Origin: JADJNW01 sp964523725
GTDB taxonomy: Bacteria > Bacteroidota > Bacteroidia > Chitinophagales > Saprospiraceae
Direction of reading: 5' to 3'
NCBI GenBank assembly: GCA_964523725.1
Contig: CAZGAU010000062.1
Location: forward strand, 1 to 27,319
DNA: 27,319 bases
Of the stretch, positions 6,144-13,402 are shown piece after piece (positions within the stretch are counted from its first letter, which is position 1; every line of letters begins with the position of its first letter). The position numbers and the translations under genes were made by a program. The notes beneath the pieces are model-generated. The model searched no databases, was not told the DNA's origin, and worked only from the letters and a program-made list of their open reading frames with translations.

Positions 6144-9011
6144 ATGACGGTCAACACCTATCTCATCGGGAGAGAGGCGGAGTCCCAGGCACTTTCGCAT
6201 GCTGTTTTTCAATGCAAGCAGGGTAAGGGAAGGTTTGTACTCATATCCGGACAGGCTGGTATAGGCAAATCGGCACTACTAAAACATAGCATTGATAATC
6301 AAGGTATAATGCTTATTCAAAGTCGTTTTTTTGAAGAATTATTATTGCCTTTTGCTCCAGTTATTCAGGCTTTGAGGCATCTATTGAATGAAATTCCCAG
6401 GGAAAAACTTCAGCTTTATCCTTTTCTTGGTTTGCTATTGCCGGAACTGGGAGAGCCCGAAACAGACACGGACCGGGAAACGCTTTTCTCCGCCATTAAA
6501 GAAGTTTTTTATACTGCCGCAACGCAACAACCATTGGCATTGGTTATTGAAGACCTTCAGTTTGCCGATGATTCCACGCTTGAAGTGCTATTATCCATTA
6601 TTTCTGAAGCCTCACAATTGCCGCTTTTAGTCATTGGGACTTATCGCAGCGAAGGTTTGAATAAGAATTCCCGACTGCGCTGGTTGCGCAATGAACTGCG
6701 CCGAAGTAAAATGCTCACGGAAATCAAGCTAGAGCATTTGGATGAAGCTGGGACGCGTGCTTTGGTTGAGCTAATAATTGACGGAAAACTGAACAATGAA
6801 CTGAGCCCAAGGATATTTAGCCTTACCCAGGGTTTACCTCTATTTATCGAAGAAATTGCCAAAGTGCTGCTCGCCAAATCCATGTTGACAAAGGAAGGCA
6901 AAACCTGGGTTTTGGCACCGCAGCAAAAACTGCCCATTCCTGATACTATTCGTGATGCGGTGCTGCTTCAACTAGAAAATTTCTCGGCGAAAGCTATTGA
7001 AAAACTAGAAGTAGCGGCAGCTTTCGGTTTGGAATTTGATCTTTCTTTTCTCCTGGAAATCACCGGAGATGACGTCGGTATTGATGAATTACTACAAACC
7101 GAAATTATCAAGGAAACCACGCCGGGAAAGGCGATATTCCGACATTCGGTCACCAGGCAGGTTGTAAAAGACGGTATTCTTTGGTCCAAACGAAGACACA
7201 TTTGCCACCAGATTGCAGCATATTTGTCACAAAAAGAAGAAGCCACCGAACGCCTGGCCAAGTTTTGGCATAAAGCCGGAGAACCGGAGCGTGCCCGCCT
7301 GACCTATGTACAGCTTGCCCGCCAGTACTGCCATGTTCATGCACATAGCGAAGCGATCCGTGCCGGACAGCAAGCACTCGAGCTTTGGAAAAAAGGGGAA
7401 GCCGAGACGGAACGACTGGAAATTTTGGAACAGTTGGCGCATTGTGCTCAGGTAGTTGGGCAATTGCACGAATCGATTATGGCTTTGCGTGAATTGGCAG
7501 AAAGTGAGCAAGTACAAAAAGATCCTCGTCGACTCGGTGAAGTGTACCGCTCTTTGGCGATAGCATACAGTTTGCAAAGCACCTGGTTACAGTATCAAAA
7601 CAGCCGCAAAATGGCAGCCCAAGCCTTCGACCAAGCAGGGTTACCCGGCGAAGCCGCCAGAGAATGGCTGGCATTGGCGAGTCGTTACGTCGCAGAATTT
7701 GGCATCAATGATGGTTTGGAGGCTAGCGATCAGGCCATTTCTTTAGCTCTAAAAGTAAACCAGCCTGCTACTCAGGCACGCGCAATGGGGTTGAAAGGAT
7801 ACCTTTTGGCAATGCAGGGTAAAATTGAAGAGGGCCGCCAGATTGCACACGAAGCAGTTAATCTGGCACTGGCCGGCAATCATAAAGAAGCCGCTGCGGA
7901 TGCTTACCGCCGGCTTGCAGGTGTGTACGAATATGCTTCTCAATTCGACGCTTCGATCAAAGCCTATGAAACGGCACTGAATTTTTGCCGCACCAATGGC
8001 GTGGATATGCAAGCTCAGTTGTGCCTGCCTTGTATGTCTTGGGTGCTGTTCCGACTTGGCGATTGGAAAAAAGCACTGAATGTTTGTAAAGACATGATAG
8101 ATAATCCTGATGTTTTTGATGCCATCCGGGCGACAGCGCACGGCGTAACCGGTTTGATCAAAGGTCACCGGGGCGAGAGCAAATCGGCACTTTTGCATAT
8201 CCAGCAATGTCAGGTTTTGGGCGAGAAAGAACACCTGGCTTACATCTTGTTGGTCATGCCCTGGGCAAAGGCGATTATCCATGAGTACAATGGCGAAATC
8301 GAAGCAGCCACCCTACAGTATCAGCAATTGATGCACAACTGGGAAGTTTCGCAGGATCAGCACGATGTTTTAGCGGGCTTGATTGCCGCAGCCGCATTTT
8401 TTGGCGAACAGAAAGAAGATGAATTGCTGAATCAGTGTTTGCAGATTTTTTCAAAAATTGCTCAAAGTACCGGCAATCCTGAAGCTATGGGCGGACTTTC
8501 CTTTGCACTGGGAGAAATGGCACTGCTGCAAAAAAACTATGAAGATGCGGCTTCTCTATTCGACCGGGCCGTCACTCATTTTGAAGAATTGAATATTCCT
8601 TTGCAAAACATCATCGGACTTTATAGAAAAGGTTGCGCCTTAAAAGAATTATCAGAACAAACGGAAGAAGCCCTGAATATACTGCAAAAAGCCCTGAATG
8701 AAGCCCGAGCATTGGGGCTGCGACCACTTGCCGCCAAAATCGAAGCTGTGCTGGAATGTTTGCAAAAACCCAAAAACAAAATTCCCTTTGCTCAAACCGA
8801 TGATTCAGTAGCTGCCAGCGCCGGACTGACCGACCGTCAAATGGAAATTTTGCAGGAAGTCGCTGATGGCTTGTCGAATAAGGAAATTGCCTCCAAGTTA
8901 TATCTCAGTACTCGCACGGTGGATATGCATGTGGGCAATATACTCAACCGACTCAACTGCCGCAGCCGCGCCGAAGCGGTAAAAATAGCTGCTGAAAAAG
9001 GATTGATTTAA
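6144..9011 (+). CDS. Large AAA-ATPase / TPR / LuxR-type transcriptional regulator (LAL/MalT-like)
   Basis: 955 residues from ATG 6144. Residues 5-330 form a STAND/AAA_16 ATPase: IGREAE box at 8-13, Walker A GQAGIGKS at 36-43, Walker B LALVIEDLQFAD near 131-142, and a GTYR sensor segment. A winged-helix-like section follows (about 270-345), then a long helical repeat region (about 360-870) with TPR-like units such as KAYETALNFC and AASLFDRAVTHFEEL. The C-terminal about 65 residues are a LuxR/GerE helix-turn-helix (LTDRQMEILQEVADGLSNKE, recognition helix STRTVDMHVGNILNRL). In MalT-like proteins the TPR part senses an inducer and ATP-driven oligomerisation activates transcription; the inducer here is unknown. 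No target sits in the same operon, but the next gene has a tandem-repeat promoter that fits activation by an oligomeric regulator. Confidence 0.92.
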   Translation: MTVNTYLIGREAESQALSHAVFQCKQGKGRFVLISGQAGIGKSALLKHSIDNQGIMLIQSRFFEELLLPFAPVIQALRHLLNEIPREKLQLYPFLGLLLPELGEPETDTDRETLFSAIKEVFYTAATQQPLALVIEDLQFADDSTLEVLLSIISEASQLPLLVIGTYRSEGLNKNSRLRWLRNELRRSKMLTEIKLEHLDEAGTRALVELIIDGKLNNELSPRIFSLTQGLPLFIEEIAKVLLAKSMLTKEGKTWVLAPQQKLPIPDTIRDAVLLQLENFSAKAIEKLEVAAAFGLEFDLSFLLEITGDDVGIDELLQTEIIKETTPGKAIFRHSVTRQVVKDGILWSKRRHICHQIAAYLSQKEEATERLAKFWHKAGEPERARLTYVQLARQYCHVHAHSEAIRAGQQALELWKKGEAETERLEILEQLAHCAQVVGQLHESIMALRELAESEQVQKDPRRLGEVYRSLAIAYSLQSTWLQYQNSRKMAAQAFDQAGLPGEAAREWLALASRYVAEFGINDGLEASDQAISLALKVNQPATQARAMGLKGYLLAMQGKIEEGRQIAHEAVNLALAGNHKEAAADAYRRLAGVYEYASQFDASIKAYETALNFCRTNGVDMQAQLCLPCMSWVLFRLGDWKKALNVCKDMIDNPDVFDAIRATAHGVTGLIKGHRGESKSALLHIQQCQVLGEKEHLAYILLVMPWAKAIIHEYNGEIEAATLQYQQLMHNWEVSQDQHDVLAGLIAAAAFFGEQKEDELLNQCLQIFSKIAQSTGNPEAMGGLSFALGEMALLQKNYEDAASLFDRAVTHFEELNIPLQNIIGLYRKGCALKELSEQTEEALNILQKALNEARALGLRPLAAKIEAVLECLQKPKNKIPFAQTDDSVAASAGLTDRQMEILQEVADGLSNKEIASKLYLSTRTVDMHVGNILNRLNCRSRAEAVKIAAEKGLI

Positions 9012-9155
9012 AACAAGCAATCGACTTAATTTTCTGATTTTTAGCTGTTTGTGACAAGATTTTTTTCAAAAAAAATTGGAATACCGAAGGAACGGATGGT
9101 TGGCAAATGGCAGGTATTTTAATAAAAACTTCCCGACACACCATTCCAACCCTTT

Positions 9156-9187
9156 TACGGTAATACGCTATTCCAATACGGTAATAC
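9156..9187 (+). promoter_or_regulatory. Two phased 11-bp direct repeats, candidate activator sites
   Basis: TACGGTAATAC occurs at 9156-9166 and again, identically, at 9177-9187. The spacing is exactly 21 bp, two helical turns. Each is preceded by ATTCCAA (9143-9149 and 9170-9176), and an inverted copy TTGGAATA lies at 9076-9083. The repeats are centred about 46 and 67 bp upstream of the start predicted from the box at 9216, where class I/II activators bind. The adjacent LuxR-type regulator is the obvious candidate ligand; that link is inference. Confidence 0.55.
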
Positions 9188-9215
9188 TTACGTAGCGCTC
9201 TGCGTGCTAAGCTCC

Positions 9216-9223
9216 TAATTTTG
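9216..9223 (+). promoter_or_regulatory. Bacteroidota -7 promoter box (TAATTTTG) for the small membrane protein
   Basis: TAATTTTG fits TAnnTTTG exactly, 41 bp before the ATG at 9265. No clear -33 TTG element is present at the expected distance; the upstream space is instead filled by the phased repeats, which suggests an activator-dependent promoter. Confidence 0.55.
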
Positions 9224-9264
9224 TATGGTATCTTTTTTTAAAACATAAACAAGCAAAAATCACC

Positions 9265-9513
9265 ATGTTTCAAATCACCCGATTTTCAAAAATGACTTTA
9301 ATCCGATTTCTCATGCTCGCTGGCATTGCGCTGGTGGCCGCAATGGGTTTTGCTTTTAAAGACGTAGCCGCATTTGTAACCTTGGGCTCTTTATTGCTGA
9401 TAGCCATTGCATTTGCTCTGTTTTCCTGGCTAAATGATGTCAAAGATGTGGTAATCGCAGCTGAACAAGCCGGTAAAGACCTGTACAGTCCAAATGAAAA
9501 ACTTGATAAGTAA
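9265..9513 (+). CDS. Small two-helix membrane protein, unknown function
   Basis: 82 residues from ATG 9265. A short basic N-terminus (MFQITRFSKMTLIRF) leads into two hydrophobic helices, about 15-32 (LMLAGIALVAAMGFAF) and 36-57 (AAFVTLGSLLLIAIAFALFSW). A short polar tail ends in YSPNEKLDK. I recognise no family. It follows the large LuxR-type regulator by 253 bp and has its own promoter with phased repeats and its own terminator, so it is a single-gene, apparently regulated unit. Start choice is supported by the promoter position, by the in-frame ATG at the beginning of the basic leader, and by the lack of coding signal upstream. Function cannot be inferred beyond membrane location. Confidence 0.72.
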   Translation: MFQITRFSKMTLIRFLMLAGIALVAAMGFAFKDVAAFVTLGSLLLIAIAFALFSWLNDVKDVVIAAEQAGKDLYSPNEKLDK

Positions 9514-9530
9514 ATACCGGGGTATTTTTT
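9512..9530 (+). terminator. Intrinsic terminator overlapping the stop codon of the small membrane protein
   Basis: AAATAC (9512-9517) pairs with GTATTT (9522-9527) around CGGG and runs into a T tract ending at 9530. The stem begins inside the TAA stop codon. It is short (6 bp) but has the T tract. Confidence 0.55.
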
Positions 9531-9571
9531 AAGGAAAACAAAACTGATTAGTTTATTTTTTCGTTATTTAA

Positions 9572-9590
9572 ACAATTGATAATCAATTGT
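9572..9590. promoter_or_regulatory. Perfect 19-bp palindrome, candidate operator
   Basis: ACAATTGAT (9572-9580), one central A, then ATCAATTGT (9582-9590): nine perfect base pairs with a 1-nt centre. It lies in an AT-rich gap, 47 bp before the ATG of the methyltransferase remnant. There is no T-run, so an operator for a dimeric repressor or activator fits better than a terminator. Confidence 0.4.
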
Positions 9591-9636
9591 AAGTGTATTT
9601 TATTATCTAAAACAAACAAGCCTAAAACATAAAGTT

Positions 9637-9733
9637 ATGTGTAAAGTATGTCAATTTGATTTTGATGCGACTAAGGCGGAAGCTTTCGCTGGGGCATAGA
9701 ACCGGTTTGTTTGATACCATGAAAACCTGGCGC
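9637..9733 (+). pseudogene. Decayed 5' end of a class I SAM-dependent methyltransferase gene
   Basis: ATG 9637 opens a 20-codon frame, MCKVCQFDFDATKAEAFAGA, then a stop at 9697. One base over, from 9692, the frame reads GHRTGLFDTMKTW. In the methyltransferase family with an N-terminal winged helix (Rv2258c-like), a ...KAEAFAG... start is followed about 15-20 residues later by ...IGHRTGLFDTM..., so the two pieces are in the right order with the middle missing and the frame broken. Nothing resembling the rest of the protein follows, and the frame runs into the 3' side of the MFS gene by 9818. This is a remnant left by an internal deletion and loss of the 3' part. Family recognition is from memory of the motif; both fragments are directly visible. 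Confidence 0.6.
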
Positions 9734-9787
9734 ATGATTTCCAGAATTGTTATTAATTCGCAAGTAAATAGGGTTTTCTTCGGACAT

Positions 9788-9813
9788 GGCGGCATCCCTT
9801 CGCAGGTGTCGCC
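9788..9813. terminator. Hairpin just beyond the MFS transporter stop
   Basis: GGCGGCATC (9788-9796) and GGTGTCGCC (9805-9813) form a 9-bp stem with two wobble pairs and an 8-nt loop. It begins 4 nt after the end of the MFS gene on the minus strand. No T-run follows in that direction, so it may protect the mRNA end as much as terminate. Confidence 0.35.
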
Positions 9814-9817
9814 GTGT

Positions 9818-11131
9818 TTAATTTGTACTTGTCGTTACTTCTTTCTTCGCAGATCCAATCAACCGGAATGTCAATAAAAAAATCAGGAACAACATGGCTC
9901 CGGCAATGTAAAACACCTGTGGGCCGATCACGCCAAATAAAAGTCCGCCCAGAATCAAGCCGAAAATACTTGCCAGACTCCCCATACTGCTGGCATACCC
10001 CTGAATCGTTCCCTGGATTACCGGCACCCCTGTTTGAGACAAAATAGATAAAAAACTTGGCCACATCAGTCCATTTCCAATCGACAACAGTACACACCCC
10101 CCATACACCCCCACCATATTTCCAATTGGAAACAACAAAAAGCTGGTACCCAGTAACAAACTGCCAAACAAGACAAGATACACATCATCCACTTTATCAG
10201 AAAGATAACTCAGCACCGGCCCTTGCACGACCACCATTACCAGGCTGGAAACCGTAAAAAACAAGCCTAATTGCGCGGGCTCCCAGCTCAAATACTGTGT
10301 TGCAAAAACGGGAAACCCGGAGTAAAAGAAACTGAACCCCAAAAATGTCAGAAAATAAATAAAAAAAAGCATCGGAATCAAGGGCTGGCGCAAAATAGCC
10401 CGTAGGCTAAGGTCCATGCAATTGTCCATCTGGTAGCATTCCTTGTGCTCGATTTGAAAAAGCTTCCGAATATTGAAGGTTTTAAGATCAGGTTTTACCA
10501 ACTGCTCACGTGATTCGGGCAGATACTTTTGAATAACCCAAATAGCAACCAGCGAAACCAAGGCCGCCACAATCACCGGCAACAACTCTTCATAAACGGT
10601 CGCTCCCAGCACACCGGCCAGCGCCGGACCAATGATAAACCCCAGACTCGTGGAAGAAGCCATTTTGCCAAAATTAGCCTTGCGGTTCGCATCTGTAGAA
10701 ACATCTGATAAATAAGCATTTGCAACCGAAACATTACCACCTGTAATACCATCAAGCGCACGGGCGAAGAACAGACAAATCAAAGGCAAAGTCACAAAAA
10801 ATGTACCCATCCAGCCGGATTCGATTGAAAATAATTCGTTGCGCGGCAGAAACAAGGCCAAGATAAAAAGCAACCAAGCCAAAAACGTTCCGATCTGGCT
10901 GATCAACAACACGCGTTTCCGGCCAATATCATCCGACCAGCGCCCTAACAGGGGTGCACCAATCAATTGAAATGCCGGATAAATACTGCCAAGCAGTCCA
11001 TAAATAAATTCATTGCCGCCAAACTTTTCTACCAAAAAAACCAGGATGGGAATAATAATACTGTAGCCCAGCATGCCAATAAAATTGACCAGCAAGACAG
11101 GGAAAATCGAAGTTGGTCGTTTGGTGTCCAT
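9818..11131 (-). CDS. Major facilitator superfamily transporter (DHA1/TetA-like)
   Basis: 437 residues from ATG 11131 (MDTKRPTSIFPVLLVNFIGMLGYSIIIPIL). An upstream TTG at 11182 would overlap the divergent gene and is rejected. Twelve hydrophobic helices are visible in two halves. Motif A between helices 2 and 3 reads GRWSDDIGRKRVLL, and motif C-like GFIIGPALAGVLGA lies in helix 5, both features of drug:H+ antiporters of the DHA1 group (TetA/YfmO-like). The central loop (about 195-245) contains KYLPESREQLVKPDLKTF. The substrate cannot be read from sequence, and no resistance claim is justified. It diverges from exodeoxyribonuclease III, with a -7 box only 3 nt before its ATG. Confidence 0.9.
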   Translation of the reverse strand: MDTKRPTSIFPVLLVNFIGMLGYSIIIPILVFLVEKFGGNEFIYGLLGSIYPAFQLIGAPLLGRWSDDIGRKRVLLISQIGTFLAWLLFILALFLPRNELFSIESGWMGTFFVTLPLICLFFARALDGITGGNVSVANAYLSDVSTDANRKANFGKMASSTSLGFIIGPALAGVLGATVYEELLPVIVAALVSLVAIWVIQKYLPESREQLVKPDLKTFNIRKLFQIEHKECYQMDNCMDLSLRAILRQPLIPMLFFIYFLTFLGFSFFYSGFPVFATQYLSWEPAQLGLFFTVSSLVMVVVQGPVLSYLSDKVDDVYLVLFGSLLLGTSFLLFPIGNMVGVYGGCVLLSIGNGLMWPSFLSILSQTGVPVIQGTIQGYASSMGSLASIFGLILGGLLFGVIGPQVFYIAGAMLFLIFLLTFRLIGSAKKEVTTSTN

Positions 11132-11134
11132 GTC

Positions 11135-11142
11135 CAAAGTTA
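11135..11142 (-). promoter_or_regulatory. -7 promoter box (TAACTTTG) of the MFS gene
   Basis: On the minus strand TAACTTTG matches TAnnTTTG exactly and ends 3 nt before the ATG at 11131. Transcription would then begin at or within a few bases of the start codon, giving a leaderless mRNA. Confidence 0.5.
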
Positions 11143-11163
11143 ACGTTTTTTCCCCAGGATTTT

Positions 11164-11171
11164 TACCTTTG
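11164..11171 (+). promoter_or_regulatory. -7 promoter box (TACCTTTG) of exodeoxyribonuclease III
   Basis: TACCTTTG matches TAnnTTTG exactly and ends 4 nt before ATG 11176. The predicted transcript has almost no 5' leader. The two divergent boxes are separated by 21 bp. Confidence 0.55.
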
Positions 11172-11175
11172 CAAT

Positions 11176-11946
11176 ATGGCAAAAAAGATCATTTCCTACA
11201 ATCTAAATGGCTTGCGCTCCGCGCTGAATAAAGGTTTTATCGACTGGATCAAAGAACATCAATTCGACATCATCTGCGTGCAGGAAACCAAAGCACAGCG
11301 CGATCAAGTGGATCACAAACCTTTTGAAAAACTGGGCTACCGCGACTATTGGTACTCGGCTGAAAAAAAAGGCTACAGTGGTGTGGCGACTTTCACGAAA
11401 GTGGAACCAGATCAAGTGATCGAAGGCTGCGGCATAGTTAAATACGATTCCGAAGGACGCATTCTTCGCACCGATTTTGGCGACTGGACGCTGCTGAACT
11501 GCTATTTTCCTTCTGGTACAACCGGAGATATCCGACAAGATTTTAAAATGGAATTTCTCAACGACTTTTACCAGTGGGTGCAAGAATTGCGTAAAGAACG
11601 CCCGAAGCTAATTGTCGTCGGAGATTACAATATTGCCCACCAGGAAATTGATATTCATAATCCGAAAGGAAATCAGAAAAACTCTGGCTTCCTGCCCGAG
11701 GAGCGCGCCTGGATGAGCAAATGGTTCGATAATGGCTTTACCGATGCATTCCGGTTTTTAAATCCTGAAAAAGTGGAATACAGTTGGTGGAGTTTCCGGG
11801 CGAATGCCAGAGCAAACAACAAGGGCTGGCGCATTGACTATCAATCTGTTACCAACAACCTACAAGGGCAACTCATCCGGTCTTACCACATGAACGAAGC
11901 AAAGCATTCCGATCATTGTCCGGTTTTTTTGGAGATCGATTTGTAG
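11176..11946 (+). CDS. xth: Exodeoxyribonuclease III / AP endonuclease (ExoA/XthA family)
   Basis: 256 residues from ATG 11176 (MAKKIISYNLNGLRSALNKG), the typical start of ExoA-type enzymes; the longer frame from 11113 would overlap the divergent gene. Signature residues are all present: N8/N10-type start SYNLNGLR, metal-binding QETK near residue 36, the Y in CYFPSG, GDYNIAHQEIDI near 154-165, and the C-terminal catalytic SDHCP. The WRIDYQ motif that contacts DNA is also present. The enzyme cuts at abasic sites and acts as a 3'-5' exonuclease on duplex DNA in base excision repair. It is transcribed alone, diverging from the MFS gene. The length and motifs agree with a complete functional gene. 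Confidence 0.96.
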   Translation: MAKKIISYNLNGLRSALNKGFIDWIKEHQFDIICVQETKAQRDQVDHKPFEKLGYRDYWYSAEKKGYSGVATFTKVEPDQVIEGCGIVKYDSEGRILRTDFGDWTLLNCYFPSGTTGDIRQDFKMEFLNDFYQWVQELRKERPKLIVVGDYNIAHQEIDIHNPKGNQKNSGFLPEERAWMSKWFDNGFTDAFRFLNPEKVEYSWWSFRANARANNKGWRIDYQSVTNNLQGQLIRSYHMNEAKHSDHCPVFLEIDL

Positions 11947-11992
11947 AGAAGTTAACAGTCTTTAGTCGATCCGTCGATAGAAATCTATTGTC

Positions 11993-12059
11993 CTGCAGAT
12001 CACGCTGATTTCCGCAGATTTTATCTGGTTTCTGCGAATATCTGCGAAATTTGTGGGAG
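11993..12059. repeat. Imperfect inverted repeat built of CGCAGAT/ATCTGCG units
   Basis: The left arm has CAGATCACGCTGATTTCCG and CGCAGATTTTATCTG; the right arm has CTGCGAATATCTGCGAAAT and ends TGTGGGAG. The arms are imperfect reverse complements. Short intergenic elements of CGCAGATTT-type units recur in many Bacteroidota genomes (recalled, not searched), so this is likely one copy of a dispersed repeat between xth and the acetyltransferase gene. Confidence 0.5.
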
Positions 12060-12090
12060 ACGCCAGCTTGTTATATTTAAAAAAATTGCT

Positions 12091-12525
12091 ATGCCTTCTA
12101 TTGAAATTCGCGAAAGCGACATTGATACAGTGGTGGCGCTTTCAAAGGAGATACCGGAGTTGGCCAATCCGCACGAAGCCGAAGAATACCGAAAGCGCCT
12201 GACCGGCGTGCCCCATCTGATACTGGTAGCTTTTGCAGAAGAAAGCGCCATTGGTTTCAAAGTAGGTTATGAGCGCGAGGGGTATTTTTATTCGTGGATG
12301 GGCGGCGTGTTGCCAGAGTTCCGGAAGTTGGGCGTGGCCCAAGCACTGGCGGATGTTCAGGAAGACTGGGCAAAAAAACGCGGCTACCCGACGATTACCT
12401 TCAAAACCCGCAACAGTCACAAGGGAATGCTTATATTCGCATTGAAGAATGGTTTTGATATCATTGGTCTTGAACCCAAATCAACCACACCGCAGCATCG
12501 CATCCTGCTCAGGAAGCAGTTGTAA
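12091..12525 (+). CDS. GNAT family N-acetyltransferase
   Basis: 144 residues from ATG 12091. The acetyl-CoA binding motif A is visible as YSWMGGVLPEFRKLGVAQAL, where RKLGVA takes the place of the R/Q-x-x-G-x-G/A pyrophosphate loop. The following helix is ADVQEDWAKKRGYPTITF, and motif B is the segment NSHKGMLIFALKNGFDIIGLE. The length is normal for a single-domain GNAT. The acceptor substrate is unknown: small molecules, peptides and protein N-termini are all possible. The gene is preceded by a dispersed inverted repeat and by TATATTTA, one mismatch from a -7 box. Its stop lies 10 bp before the likely start of the outer-membrane barrel gene, so the two may be co-transcribed. Confidence 0.88.
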   Translation: MPSIEIRESDIDTVVALSKEIPELANPHEAEEYRKRLTGVPHLILVAFAEESAIGFKVGYEREGYFYSWMGGVLPEFRKLGVAQALADVQEDWAKKRGYPTITFKTRNSHKGMLIFALKNGFDIIGLEPKSTTPQHRILLRKQL

Positions 12526-12535
12526 GCGCCACGCC

Positions 12536-13402
12536 TTGTGCCTCGGTTTATTACTGAGTGCGAGCGTATTTGCTTTTTCACAAAAAAAAGATATTTCCTG
12601 GGAATTAAAGGGTGGTTTTACTTTTGCCAGCATCTCAGGCCCCGCCGAAAAAATCGGCAATACCAGAATTACGGAAGACTTTTCCTATCAAACCGGTTTC
12701 CACGCGTCCATTGGGCTCAATACGCTGCTGAGCCGACACTCCGGCCTTCGCATGGAACTTATGTATAACCGCAGGGGTACGAATTACAGCTTTGCAGGGC
12801 AATCCTACTGGTTTTTTACTTCAACGACAGATGAAGAACTTTTCAGTTTTGGAACCCGAAAAACAGAGCTTTCCATCACCACTTCTTATCTGGAAATGCC
12901 TTTGCTATACTTCATACGCACTAACCGGGTAGAGCTTTCCGGCGGCATCAGCCTGGGTTATTTAATCAACGCCCGTGGCAAGGGAGAATTGCTGTATAGT
13001 GGCATCACCGAAGGTGGTTCAACGGTAGCGCCTTTCAAAATAAGGCTTGACTTTGATTACATTAAAGACCCGCTTAAACCAGCACCGGCGCAAATCAATC
13101 TACTCCGCTCGCTCGATGGAAAGGTGGTAGAAATTCCCCAAACCATCAGCGCTTATTATGAATCGAGTGATGCCAGCGCCCGCCACTTCCATCGTTTCGA
13201 CGTGCAAATTGTTGGTGGTATCTCTTTTTTTCTGAGCGAGGAATTATTTATCGGTTTGCGCCTGAATTATGGCATTACTGATCTGAGCAACGACCTCCAG
13301 GATATTTCTACTACTCGAGTGAACATGGATAAAAGCCTTATCCCAAGGAACGATTACGATCGGAATTTTGCTTTCCAGTCCTCCATCGGGCTTCGATTTT
13401 AA
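12536..13402 (+). CDS. Outer membrane beta-barrel protein (PorT/OMP_b-brl_2-like), uncertain start
   Basis: About 288 residues from TTG 12536, giving MCLGLLLSASVFAFSQ as a signal peptide with cleavage near FSQ. The only ATG in frame is 12449, which would overlap the acetyltransferase gene by 77 bp and add a non-signal-like region. The codons just before the TTG encode KRHA, which look like the basic end of a longer leader, so the true start may have been lost or may be non-standard. The mature protein has alternating hydrophobic/polar strands, WELKGGFTFASISG at the start, GLNTLLSRHSGLRMELMYN, and ends with FQSSIGLRF, a terminal aromatic residue typical of barrel proteins. Length and pattern fit PorT-like 8-stranded barrels. 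The gene is convergent with the USP gene, ends overlapping by 4 bp. Confidence 0.65.
   Translation: MCLGLLLSASVFAFSQKKDISWELKGGFTFASISGPAEKIGNTRITEDFSYQTGFHASIGLNTLLSRHSGLRMELMYNRRGTNYSFAGQSYWFFTSTTDEELFSFGTRKTELSITTSYLEMPLLYFIRTNRVELSGGISLGYLINARGKGELLYSGITEGGSTVAPFKIRLDFDYIKDPLKPAPAQINLLRSLDGKVVEIPQTISAYYESSDASARHFHRFDVQIVGGISFFLSEELFIGLRLNYGITDLSNDLQDISTTRVNMDKSLIPRNDYDRNFAFQSSIGLRF

Noticed and set aside
9056..9076. T-run followed by A-run after the LuxR regulator, possible terminator
   Set aside because: Pairing is only T to A homopolymer with a 1-nt centre; no GC stem, so not called.
9735..9787. Short minus-strand frame (start at 9787) between the remnant and the MFS gene
   Set aside because: About 37 codons, no promoter or family; overlaps the pseudogene and looks like chance.
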